DNA of 8,044 bases from Candidatus Omnitrophota bacterium (GTDB taxonomy: Bacteria > Omnitrophota > Gorgyraeia > Gygaellales > Profunditerraquicolaceae). Location: contig JAHFFQ010000065.1 in NCBI GenBank assembly GCA_023247875.1, forward strand, positions 1 through 8,044, in the 5' to 3' direction. The position numbers and the translations under genes are program-made. The notes below the pieces were generated by a model. It was given only the letters and a program-made list of their open reading frames with translations. It had not been told where the DNA came from and ran no database searches. The stretch's first letter is position 1. Each line of letters begins with the position of its first letter. Shown one piece after another: positions 1 through 6,056 of this stretch.

Positions 1-1
1 T

Positions 2-637
2 GATACGTTGATCAAAGCTTTCCGTACTAATCAGGATGTGCATCGGCTGACTGCTTCCCTGATTAACAATATTCCTGAGAGTGAAGTCGAAGACGGTATG
101 CGCGAAACGGCTAAAAGAGTTAATTTCGGGATCATCTATGGACAGAGCTCTTATGGGTTAGGCAGGGACTTGAGCATTCCAGTACAACAGGCTCAAGACT
201 TTATTGACGCTTATTTCTTGCGTTACCCGAAGGTAAAGGATTATATAGATGCGCAGATCAAAAAAGCGCAAGAATCCGGATTTGTCACCACACTTTTAGG
301 CAGGAGAAGGTATATCCCGGAGATCAACAATAAGAATATGGGGATCCGGCAGTTTGCCCAGCGCCAGGCGGTAAATACTCCTATACAGGGTACAGCCAGC
401 GATCTGATAAAGCTGGCGATGATCAGGATAGCACAAGTGATCAAAGAGAAGGGTTTAAAGGCTAAAATGATCCTGCAGATCCACGATGAGCTGGTCTTTG
501 ACCTGCCGCATTCCGAGTTGCCTGTTTTTTCCGCGATGGTCAAGGATAAAATGGAGCAGGTGATGAAGCTGGATGTTCCGATAAGGGTGGATATGAAAAA
601 GGGGAAAAATTGGCTGGAGATGGAGGCGGTTAAATGA
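2..637 (+). CDS. polA: DNA polymerase I, C-terminal part (5' end outside window)
   Basis: This is the last 211 codons of a family A DNA polymerase, which fills gaps and removes primers in repair and lagging-strand synthesis. The reading frame is open from base 2, so the gene starts upstream. What is visible is the polymerase fingers and palm. Near codons 33-46 lies the O-helix motif B (RETAKRVNFGIIYG), with the Arg, Lys and Phe that bind the incoming dNTP. The Phe is the E. coli F762 position, which disfavours dideoxynucleotides. A TPIQGTASDLIK segment follows at about bases 377-412. Motif C, QIHDELVFD, lies at about bases 476-502 and supplies a catalytic Asp (E. coli D882). The first catalytic Asp (motif A) and any 5' nuclease or proofreading domains are upstream and cannot be judged. 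The TGA stop overlaps the glgA ATG as ATGA, suggesting coupled translation. The family call is secure. Confidence 0.96.
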   Translation, partial: DTLIKAFRTNQDVHRLTASLINNIPESEVEDGMRETAKRVNFGIIYGQSSYGLGRDLSIPVQQAQDFIDAYFLRYPKVKDYIDAQIKKAQESGFVTTLLGRRRYIPEINNKNMGIRQFAQRQAVNTPIQGTASDLIKLAMIRIAQVIKEKGLKAKMILQIHDELVFDLPHSELPVFSAMVKDKMEQVMKLDVPIRVDMKKGKNWLEMEAVK

Positions 638-2022
638 AGATAGCGATGATCGCTTCTGAAGTGGTGCCCTTTGCCAAGACCGGAGGCCTGGCCGATGTGG
701 CGGGTGCATTGCCTATTGCCCTGGAGGAGTCCGGGTGCGAGGTGATCATCATTATGCCCGGATATAAATGCGTAAGCCAGGCTAAATTAAAGATAACCCG
801 GGTTTCCAAAGATATATCGTGCGCAATTGTGGGTAAGAAGATAAAAGTGTACTTTGTGGAGAATGAACTTTATTTTAACCGCGACGGCCTGTATATGGAT
901 AAGCAGGGTGATTACAAGGATAACCTGGAGAGGTTCGCTTTCTTCTGCCGTAAGAGCCTGGCTCTATTAAAGGAAATAAATTTCAGCGCCGATATCCTGC
1001 ATTTGCACGACTGGCAGTCAAGCCTGGTCAGCGTCTACCTGAAAGATCTTTACGCCGGGCAGCCTTTTTACAGCAGGATGAAAAGCATCCTGACTATCCA
1101 CAATATCGGCTATCAGGGGCTTTTCCCGGGAGAGGATTTCCCGAAGCTTGGTTTGGACAAAGGGCTTTTTGATATTTCCGGGCTTGAATTCTATGGACGG
1201 ATCAACCTGTTAAAAGGCGGAGTAATATTTTCGGAGCTCATCAATACCGTCAGCCCGACCTATGCTTTGGAGATCCAGGAAACTAAATTCGGGTTTGGCC
1301 TGGAGGGTTTGTTAAAGCAGCGTAAGAACGATCTAAGCGGGATATTGAACGGCCTGGATTATTCCATCTGGGGCCCGGCTACAGATAAATTTATCATCCG
1401 GGATTTCTCTCAAAGGAATGTAGAGGGCAAGGCGCTTAATAAGGAGGATCTGCAAAAGGCATGCTCCCTGCCCGTTGCTAATGAGATACCTGTGCTGGGT
1501 ATTGTTTCCCGCCTGGCCGAGCAGAAAGGTTTTGATATTCTTACGGATTCCCTGGATGAGATCTGTAAAACAGGGGCGCAGCTGGTTATCCTGGGCACCG
1601 GTAACCTGAAATACCATCAAATACTGAAAAAGGCCGCGAAAAAATATCCTAAGGCGATATCTCTAAACTTAAGATTTGATGACCCCCTGGCGCATAAGAT
1701 CTACGCCGGCAGTGATGTCTTCCTTATGCCTTCAAGTTATGAGCCCTGCGGACTGGGGCAGATGATAGCTTTGTGTTACGGGACGATCCCGCTGGTTTTT
1801 AAGACCGGAGGGCTGGCTGACACTATAAATGAGGATAACGGTTTTGTTTTCTCCAGGTACACTAAGGATGAGCTGGTAAAAGCCGTCAGGAGAAGCCTGG
1901 CGGCCTTTAAAGATAAGAAAAAGTGGGCTAGCCTCATGCATAACGCCATGCAGTGTGATTTTTCCTGGGAGGCCTCCGCTAAAAAATACATCCGGTTATA
2001 TGAAAAAGCAAAAGAAAAATAA
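634..2022 (+). CDS. glgA: Glycogen (starch) synthase, GT5 family
   Basis: The 462-residue protein, close to the usual 470-480, is predicted to transfer glucose from ADP-glucose to the non-reducing end of an alpha-1,4-glucan in the cytoplasm. The N-terminal Rossmann domain opens with KIAMIASEVVPFAKTGGLAD; the KTGGL loop at residues 15-19 binds the sugar nucleotide. Further GT5 signatures are HLHDWQ (123-128), TIHNIGYQG (154-162), GILNGLDYSIWGPATD (236-251) and VSRLAEQKGFDIL (291-303). The C-terminal domain holds PSSYEPCGLGQ (367-377), with the catalytic-site Glu at 370, and a second KTGGLAD at 390-396. The loop after it is shorter than in E. coli GlgA. ADP-glucose rather than UDP-glucose use is inferred from the family. 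The ATG overlaps the polA stop, and GGAGG at 622-626 lies 7 bases upstream, so the start is well supported. No other glycogen gene (glgB, glgC, glgP) is visible beside it. Confidence 0.95.
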   Translation: MKIAMIASEVVPFAKTGGLADVAGALPIALEESGCEVIIIMPGYKCVSQAKLKITRVSKDISCAIVGKKIKVYFVENELYFNRDGLYMDKQGDYKDNLERFAFFCRKSLALLKEINFSADILHLHDWQSSLVSVYLKDLYAGQPFYSRMKSILTIHNIGYQGLFPGEDFPKLGLDKGLFDISGLEFYGRINLLKGGVIFSELINTVSPTYALEIQETKFGFGLEGLLKQRKNDLSGILNGLDYSIWGPATDKFIIRDFSQRNVEGKALNKEDLQKACSLPVANEIPVLGIVSRLAEQKGFDILTDSLDEICKTGAQLVILGTGNLKYHQILKKAAKKYPKAISLNLRFDDPLAHKIYAGSDVFLMPSSYEPCGLGQMIALCYGTIPLVFKTGGLADTINEDNGFVFSRYTKDELVKAVRRSLAAFKDKKKWASLMHNAMQCDFSWEASAKKYIRLYEKAKEK

Positions 2023-2629
2023 ATTTATACTGGGGGTCACCGGGGGAATAGGGACTGGCAAGAGTACTGTTGCCAGGTTATTTAAAACCCGCAGCTGTGA
2101 ATTGATCGATGCCGACAAGCTGGCGCATCAGTCCCTTTGCCGGGGAGGAACTGTCTATAAGAAGATCGTAAGTTTCTTCGGCCCGGGCATCCTCAAGAAG
2201 GACAAGAATATCGACCGGCAAAAACTGGCAGGGATCGTATTTCTCCATAAGCCGGCATTAGAAAAGCTTAATTCTATCATGCATCCGGCATTAAAAAAAG
2301 AGATTTTCCGGCGGATCAGTAATTCCCGGAAAAGGATCATCATATTGGATGCGGCATTGATCATTGAGGCAGGCTTAAGGAGGAAGCTTGATAAATTGGT
2401 GGTGGTTACGGCTAAAAGGGGCCAGCAGTTGAAGCGTTCCGGCCGCAAATTGGCCATAAATAACAGGCAGGCACGTTTAAGAATGAAATCTCAGATTTCG
2501 CAAGATGAGAAATCGCGTTTTGCGGATTTTATCATAGATAACAGCGGCTCAATTAATAAAACCAGAAAACAAGTTCTAGCAATAAGGAGGGCCCTTGTTC
2601 GCCAAAGCTCACAAGGGTTTTCTAAGTAA
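2000..2629 (+). CDS. coaE: Dephospho-CoA kinase
   Basis: This 209-residue P-loop kinase catalyses the last step of coenzyme A synthesis, ATP-dependent phosphorylation of the 3'-hydroxyl of dephospho-CoA. The Walker A motif GGIGTGKST is at residues 15-23, followed by LIDADKLAHQ (35-44), the family's Asp-containing substrate motif. The lid and C-terminal signatures are present: QQLKRS near 142-147, KSQISQDEKSRFADFIIDNSGS near 163-184. The usual PLLFE motif reads ALIIE (119-123), keeping the Glu but losing the Pro and Phe. The chosen ATG at 2000 lies inside glgA (23-base overlap) and gives a normal CoaE N-terminus, a short basic stretch before the P-loop. No good ribosome binding site precedes it, so translation probably depends on coupling to glgA. 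An in-frame GTG at 1955 would add 15 unconserved residues and is less likely. The end is rich in Lys, Arg and Ser. Confidence 0.93.
   Translation: MKKQKKNKFILGVTGGIGTGKSTVARLFKTRSCELIDADKLAHQSLCRGGTVYKKIVSFFGPGILKKDKNIDRQKLAGIVFLHKPALEKLNSIMHPALKKEIFRRISNSRKRIIILDAALIIEAGLRRKLDKLVVVTAKRGQQLKRSGRKLAINNRQARLRMKSQISQDEKSRFADFIIDNSGSINKTRKQVLAIRRALVRQSSQGFSK
2591..2623 (+). terminator. Possible weak intrinsic terminator or attenuator hairpin before rho
   Basis: CCCTTGT at 2592-2598 pairs perfectly with ACAAGGG at 2611-2617 around a 12-base loop. TTTTCT follows at 2618-2623. The stem can be extended by G-T wobbles on its lower side. It lies within the last codons of coaE, about 30 bases before the rho start. 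The large loop and short, interrupted T run make it weak as an intrinsic terminator. It could instead lower read-through into rho, or be chance within coding sequence. Confidence 0.3.
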
Positions 2630-2634
2630 AAGCT

Positions 2635-2643
2635 AAAAGGAGG
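2635..2643 (+). promoter_or_regulatory. Strong ribosome binding site fixing the rho GTG start
   Basis: AAAAGGAGG ends 5 bases before a GTG at 2649. This match to the 16S anti-Shine-Dalgarno sequence is the reason for accepting GTG as the rho start. Confidence 0.85.
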
Positions 2644-2648
2644 AAGTT

Positions 2649-3908
2649 GTGGAAAAGTTAGATATTAAGAATCTCAAGGACATGAAGATCACTGAACTGA
2701 ATAAGCTGGCTAAGGAATTGAACGCCAACGGGACCAGCGGATTAAAAAAACAGGACCTGATTTTTAAGATACTGCAGGCCCAGGCGGAAAAAGAGGGGTT
2801 GATGTTCGGTGAGGGGGTCCTTGAGATCCTTTCCGAGGGGTTCGGATTCCTAAGGAGCCCGAACTATAATTACCTGCCCTGCCCGGATGATATTTATATC
2901 TCTCCTTCGCAGATCAGGAAATTCGACCTGCGTACCGGAGACACTGTCAGCGGCCAGATCCGTCCGCCGAAGGAGGGGGAGAAATATTTCGCCCTGCTTA
3001 AGGTTGAGGCGGTGAATTTCGAGAACCCGGAGAATGTGAAGGAGAAGGTGCTTTTTGACAATCTCACGCCCGTGTATCCGCGCCAGCCGTTTGGCCTGGA
3101 GACCAAGCCGGATGAGGTGTCCATGCGGATTATGAGCCTGCTTACTCCTATCGGAAAAGGCCAGCGCGGCTTGATCGTCGCCCAGCCGTATAGCGGTAAA
3201 ACCGTTTTATTGCAGAAGATCGCTAATGCCATTACCAGCAATAACCCGGATGTGATCATGATCGTCCTCCTGATCGATGAGCGTCCCGAAGAGGTCACGG
3301 ATATGCAGCGTAATGTCAAAGGAGAGGTCATTTCCTCTACATTCGATGAGCCGCCGGAGAGGCACGTGCAGGTAGCCGAGATCGTCCTGGAGAAGGCTAA
3401 GCGTTTAGTCGAGCATAAGCGGGATGTAGTTATCCTGCTGGATAGTATAACCCGCCTGGCGCGCGCTTACAACTCGGTGATCCCGCACAGCGGCAAGGTC
3501 CTTTCAGGAGGTATTGATTCCAACGCCCTGCAAAAGCCCAAAAGATTCTTTGGCGCGGCCCGCGCGGTGGATGAAGGTGGAAGTTTGACCATCATTGCCA
3601 CGGCACTGGTAGATACCGGAAGCCGCATGGATGAAGTTATCTTCGAAGAGTTCAAAGGCACAGGCAATATGGAGACCCAGCTTGACCGCAACCTCTTCCA
3701 GCGCAGGATCTATCCGGCCATTGACATCAAGCGCTCCAACACCCGCCATGAAGAGCTCCTGGTCAAGCCGGATGTTCTGCAGAAGACCTGGATCTTAAGG
3801 AAGGTGCTCAATGAGTTGAATAACGTGGAGGCCATGGAGCTGCTGATCGATAAATTGAGCAAGACAAAGAATAACGAAGAGTTTCTAAACAGCATGAACC
3901 AGAAATAA
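2649..3908 (+). CDS. rho: Transcription termination factor Rho
   Basis: The 419-residue protein has exactly the length of E. coli Rho and aligns with it without net shift. It is a hexameric RNA-dependent ATPase/helicase that ends transcription. An N-terminal helical Rho_N domain (about 5-50) is followed by the OB-fold RNA-binding domain with GFGFLR (64-69) and [19 protein letters not shown] (80-98). The RecA-like ATPase core carries Walker A QPYSGKT (179-185), [15 protein letters not shown] (207-221) and Walker [15 protein letters not shown] (262-275). The RNA-binding Q-loop SGKVLSGG is at 281-288, and the arginine finger is Arg366. Position 181, Lys in E. coli, is Tyr here, while Lys184, Asp210, Glu211, Arg212, Asp265, Ser266, Arg269 and Gly337 are kept. 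The GTG start follows AAAAGGAGG by 5 bases. It stands between coaE and rpmE, and a rho-rpmE-prfA neighbourhood is common in bacteria. Rho often regulates its own gene; no leader peptide is visible here. Confidence 0.98.
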   Translation: MEKLDIKNLKDMKITELNKLAKELNANGTSGLKKQDLIFKILQAQAEKEGLMFGEGVLEILSEGFGFLRSPNYNYLPCPDDIYISPSQIRKFDLRTGDTVSGQIRPPKEGEKYFALLKVEAVNFENPENVKEKVLFDNLTPVYPRQPFGLETKPDEVSMRIMSLLTPIGKGQRGLIVAQPYSGKTVLLQKIANAITSNNPDVIMIVLLIDERPEEVTDMQRNVKGEVISSTFDEPPERHVQVAEIVLEKAKRLVEHKRDVVILLDSITRLARAYNSVIPHSGKVLSGGIDSNALQKPKRFFGAARAVDEGGSLTIIATALVDTGSRMDEVIFEEFKGTGNMETQLDRNLFQRRIYPAIDIKRSNTRHEELLVKPDVLQKTWILRKVLNELNNVEAMELLIDKLSKTKNNEEFLNSMNQK

Positions 3909-3912
3909 GTGA

Positions 3913-3957
3913 GGGCATAAGTTATGGAGCGCGAAATGCGACATAACTTATTTGCCC
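3913..3957 (+). repeat. Long inverted repeat in the rho-rpmE spacer
   Basis: Starting 5 bases after the rho stop, GGGCA (3913-3917) and TAAGTTATG (3918-3926) pair with CATAACTTA (3942-3950) and TGCCC (3953-3957). The only interruption is a 2-base bulge (TT, 3951-3952). The apex can add CGC (3930-3932) with GCG (3938-3940) around GAAAT. The 14 base pairs are well beyond chance for a spacer this short. No T run follows, so it is not a classical intrinsic terminator. It could be a processing site, a 3' stabiliser of rho mRNA, part of an rpmE leader, or a dispersed palindromic element. AACTTAT recurs at 3959-3965 and offers an alternative partner for TAAGTT. Confidence 0.75.
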
Positions 3958-3963
3958 GAACTT

Positions 3964-3990
3964 ATCCTCGCCAGCAGGGCGAGCGAGGAT
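3964..3990 (+). promoter_or_regulatory. Second inverted repeat upstream of rpmE, with alternative pairings
   Basis: ATCCTCG (3964-3970) pairs with CGAGGAT (3984-3990). A competing hairpin pairs CTCGCC (3967-3972) with GGCGAG (3978-3983) around a 5-base loop; the two share bases, so only one can form fully. TCCTC (3965-3969) could also pair with GAGGA (4005-4009) in the rpmE ribosome binding site. This would suit a leader in which L31 controls its own translation, but that function is inference. The repeats themselves are read directly. Confidence 0.55.
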
Positions 3991-4001
3991 CTTGTCATAA
4001 T

Positions 4002-4008
4002 AAGGAGG
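4002..4008 (+). promoter_or_regulatory. Strong ribosome binding site fixing the rpmE start
   Basis: AAGGAGG lies 6 bases before the ATG at 4015. It decides the start against an in-frame upstream TTG at 3952, which would run coding sequence through both inverted repeats. Confidence 0.9.
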
Positions 4009-4014
4009 AATAAA

Positions 4015-4215
4015 ATGAAAGAGAAGACTCACCCCAATTACAAAGAGAGCACGATCATCTGCGCCTGCGGAGAGACGGTGCACACCCGTTCAACCAAACC
4101 GAGCATTCGGGTCGAGATCTGCTCAAAGTGCCACCCATTCTTTACCGGCAAGCAAAAGCTGGTGGATTCCGCCGGCCGCGTGGACAAGTTCATGAAGAAG
4201 TACGGCAAGAAGTAA
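4015..4215 (+). CDS. rpmE: 50S ribosomal protein bL31, zinc-binding (C+) type
   Basis: This 66-residue protein of the large ribosomal subunit has the bL31 signature. It begins [11 protein letters not shown] like the E. coli protein, and the central [11 protein letters not shown] (37-47) and late GRVDKF (54-59) blocks are family hallmarks. Four cysteines, C16 and C18 (CAC) and C36 and C39 (CSKC), form the zinc site that defines the C+ paralogue, the form replaced under zinc limitation in some bacteria by a C- copy. The C-terminal tail is short and basic (KKYGKK), a few residues shorter than in E. coli. The ATG follows AAGGAGG by 6 bases. The 106-base leader holds two inverted repeats. prfA begins one base after the stop, so the two are probably translated from one message. 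Confidence 0.97.
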   Translation: MKEKTHPNYKESTIICACGETVHTRSTKPSIRVEICSKCHPFFTGKQKLVDSAGRVDKFMKKYGKK

Positions 4216-4216
4216 T

Positions 4217-5281
4217 ATGCACGAACAGCTGGAAAAATTAGAGGCCCGCTATGAGGAGCTGGAGCAGCTTTTAGCTGCTCACGGAAGCATTGCCGACCGC
4301 CAGCAGTATAATAAACTGGCCAAGGAGCTTTCCGACCTCAAACCGGCGGTTTCTCTCTTCCGGGAGTATAAGGGGATGCTTAAAGAGATGAAAGATCTTG
4401 AAGCGGTCCTGGTTCAAAAGCATGACAAGGATTTTCTGGAGCTTGCTCAGGATGAGTCCAGGGAGCTGGCCTCTAAGCTGGGAGATCTGGAGTCACGCCT
4501 TAAGAAACTTTTGGCGGGAGAGGATAAGGACGCCGGCCGCGATGCTATCGTGGAGATCCGGCAGGGAACAGGCGGGGATGAGGCAGGGCTTTTTGCCGCT
4601 GACCTTTACCGCATGTATACAAAATATGCCGCCAGTAAAGCCTGGGTCATCGAGCCGATGTCCTCCAGCACTAATGAGGCCGGGGGGATAAAAGAGATCA
4701 TCTTCAGCGTAAAGGGGAAGGATGCCTTTCGCCGGCTTAAGTTTGAAAGCGGGGTGCACCGGGTGCAGCGGGTCCCAACTACCGAGGCGCAGGGCCGCAT
4801 CCATACCTCAACCGCGACGGTGGCGGTGCTGGTAGAGCCCGAAGAGTTTGACCTGGCCATCGAGCCCAAAGATTTAAGGATAGACACTTACCGTTCAAGC
4901 GGACCGGGCGGACAGCATATGCAAAAAACCGACTCGGCGGTGAGGATCACGCATATTCCCACCGGCACTGTGGTCGCCTGCCAGGATGAGCGCTCACAGA
5001 TAAAAAATAAGGCCAAGGCAATGAGGATCCTGCGCGCCCGGATCCTGGAGGACAAGATTGAAGCTGAAGCAAAAAGGTTATCCAGCGCCAGGAAGACCCA
5101 GATCGGCACCGGAGACCGCAGTGAAAAGATCCGCACTTATAATTTTCCCGACCGCCGGGTTACCGACCACCGGATTAATTTTACAACCCACCAGTTAGAG
5201 GCGGTCTTAGAAGGACAGATGGATGAACTATTTGATGCTTTATTAAAGGCAGAGGAAGAGAAGAGGAATGAACGAAGCTGA
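4217..5281 (+). CDS. prfA: Peptide chain release factor 1 (RF1)
   Basis: The 354-residue protein matches the usual RF1 length (about 355-360). RF1 reads UAA and UAG in the ribosomal A site and triggers hydrolysis of peptidyl-tRNA. The N-terminal part to about residue 100 is helical and charged. Next come EIRQGTGGDEAGLFAADLYRMY (113-134) and HRVQRVPTTEAQGRIHTS (181-198), which contains the stop-codon recognition tripeptide, here PTT (187-189) rather than the commoner PAT or PVT; it still fits PxT and argues against RF2, which has SPF. The catalytic GGQ is at 231-233 within SSGPGGQHMQKTDSAVR; RF1 usually has HVN after GGQ, while this has HMQ. DERSQIKNKAKAM (257-269), RTYNFPDRRVTDHRI (306-320) and the C-terminal helix complete the family pattern. 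The start lies one base after the rpmE stop with only weak purine-rich sequence before it, and the end overlaps prmC by 14 bases. Confidence 0.97.
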   Translation: MHEQLEKLEARYEELEQLLAAHGSIADRQQYNKLAKELSDLKPAVSLFREYKGMLKEMKDLEAVLVQKHDKDFLELAQDESRELASKLGDLESRLKKLLAGEDKDAGRDAIVEIRQGTGGDEAGLFAADLYRMYTKYAASKAWVIEPMSSSTNEAGGIKEIIFSVKGKDAFRRLKFESGVHRVQRVPTTEAQGRIHTSTATVAVLVEPEEFDLAIEPKDLRIDTYRSSGPGGQHMQKTDSAVRITHIPTGTVVACQDERSQIKNKAKAMRILRARILEDKIEAEAKRLSSARKTQIGTGDRSEKIRTYNFPDRRVTDHRINFTTHQLEAVLEGQMDELFDALLKAEEEKRNERS

Positions 5282-6056
5282 GCTGGTTCTAACCCATGTT
5301 TTGAATTGCGACAGGTTATCTTTATACCTGGATAAAGACAGGGAGCTGGATAAAGATAAAAGCGCATTGGTTTCTTCTATATTAAAACGCAGGCAAACCT
5401 GCGAGCCCCTGCAGTATATTCTGGGCTCCATTGAATTTATGGGCTTAAAATTTATGGTGGACAAACGCAGCCTTATCCCCAGGCCGGAGACCGAGATATT
5501 GGTTGAGCAGGCGATCATAATAGCCGCGAAGCTAGGCCGGTCAGCCGGCAAGCAACCGGAAATATTAGATATCGGGACCGGTTCAGGCTGTATCGCCGTA
5601 TCTTTAGCTAAAAATATCAAAGGTTGCAGGATAACCGCGGCTGATATTTCTCCGGAGGCGTTGGAACTGGCACAGCAGAACGCGGATTTACATCAGGCGC
5701 AGATTGATTTTATCCAAAGCGATTTATTTGCCTCTTTGCCCGGCAGGAGCTTTGACATGATCATCAGCAACCCACCTTATATACCAACCCCGGAACTGAA
5801 GGGTTTAGCCAGAGAAATATCTTTTGAGCCGGTTTTGGCTTTGGATGGAGGCAGGGATGGCCTGGATTTTTACCGCCGGATGATCAGCCAGGCTCACCGG
5901 TATTTAAATAACGGAGGTTTTTTACTTATGGAGATCGGTTTTGGCCAGGCCAGGCGGATAGAAAATATGCTGAAAGAATCAGGAAAATTTGAGATAATAG
6001 AAATAGTTAAGGATTATAACGGCATAGAGAGAGTGATGGTATCATGGATAAGCTGA
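5268..6056 (+). CDS. prmC: Release factor glutamine methyltransferase PrmC (HemK)
   Basis: This 262-residue SAM-dependent enzyme is predicted to methylate the Gln side-chain amide of the GGQ motif in RF1 and RF2, raising termination efficiency. The RF1 substrate is encoded directly upstream, overlapping by 14 bases. Motifs: EPLQYILGSIEFMGL (46-60) and LIPRPETEILVE (69-80) link the N-terminal substrate domain to the methyltransferase fold. LDIGTGSGCIAVSLA (100-114) is the SAM-binding glycine loop, and ADISPEALELA (125-135) includes the acidic residue for the SAM ribose. NPPYIP (168-173) is the catalytic NPPY that holds the target amide. EPVLALDGGRDGLDFYRR (187-204) is typical. The protein is about 15 residues shorter than E. 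coli PrmC, all at the N-terminus; the frame is closed by a stop at 5244-5246 with no earlier start, so this ATG is forced. Purine-rich GAGGAAGAG (5252-5260) may serve as its binding site. Confidence 0.96.
   Translation: MNEAELVLTHVLNCDRLSLYLDKDRELDKDKSALVSSILKRRQTCEPLQYILGSIEFMGLKFMVDKRSLIPRPETEILVEQAIIIAAKLGRSAGKQPEILDIGTGSGCIAVSLAKNIKGCRITAADISPEALELAQQNADLHQAQIDFIQSDLFASLPGRSFDMIISNPPYIPTPELKGLAREISFEPVLALDGGRDGLDFYRRMISQAHRYLNNGGFLLMEIGFGQARRIENMLKESGKFEIIEIVKDYNGIERVMVSWIS

Noticed and set aside
1955..1999. Longer coaE starting at GTG 1955
   Set aside because: The extra 15 residues are simply glgA read in another frame and are not part of the CoaE family; ATG 2000 gives the usual distance to the P-loop.
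2894..3331. Minus-strand open frame of 145 codons inside rho
   Set aside because: It is antisense to a highly conserved coding region with no recognisable domain or convincing ribosome binding site, so it is a shadow frame.
3952..4001. Promoter for rpmE in the spacer (TTGCCC and CATAAT)
   Set aside because: The two boxes are about 38 bases apart, far from the 16-18 expected, and no other matched pair was seen. An internal promoter is possible but unsupported.
3952..4014. N-terminal extension of rpmE from an in-frame TTG
   Set aside because: It would add 21 residues unlike any bL31 and run through the inverted repeats. The ATG at 4015 has a strong AAGGAGG and the standard bL31 N-terminus.
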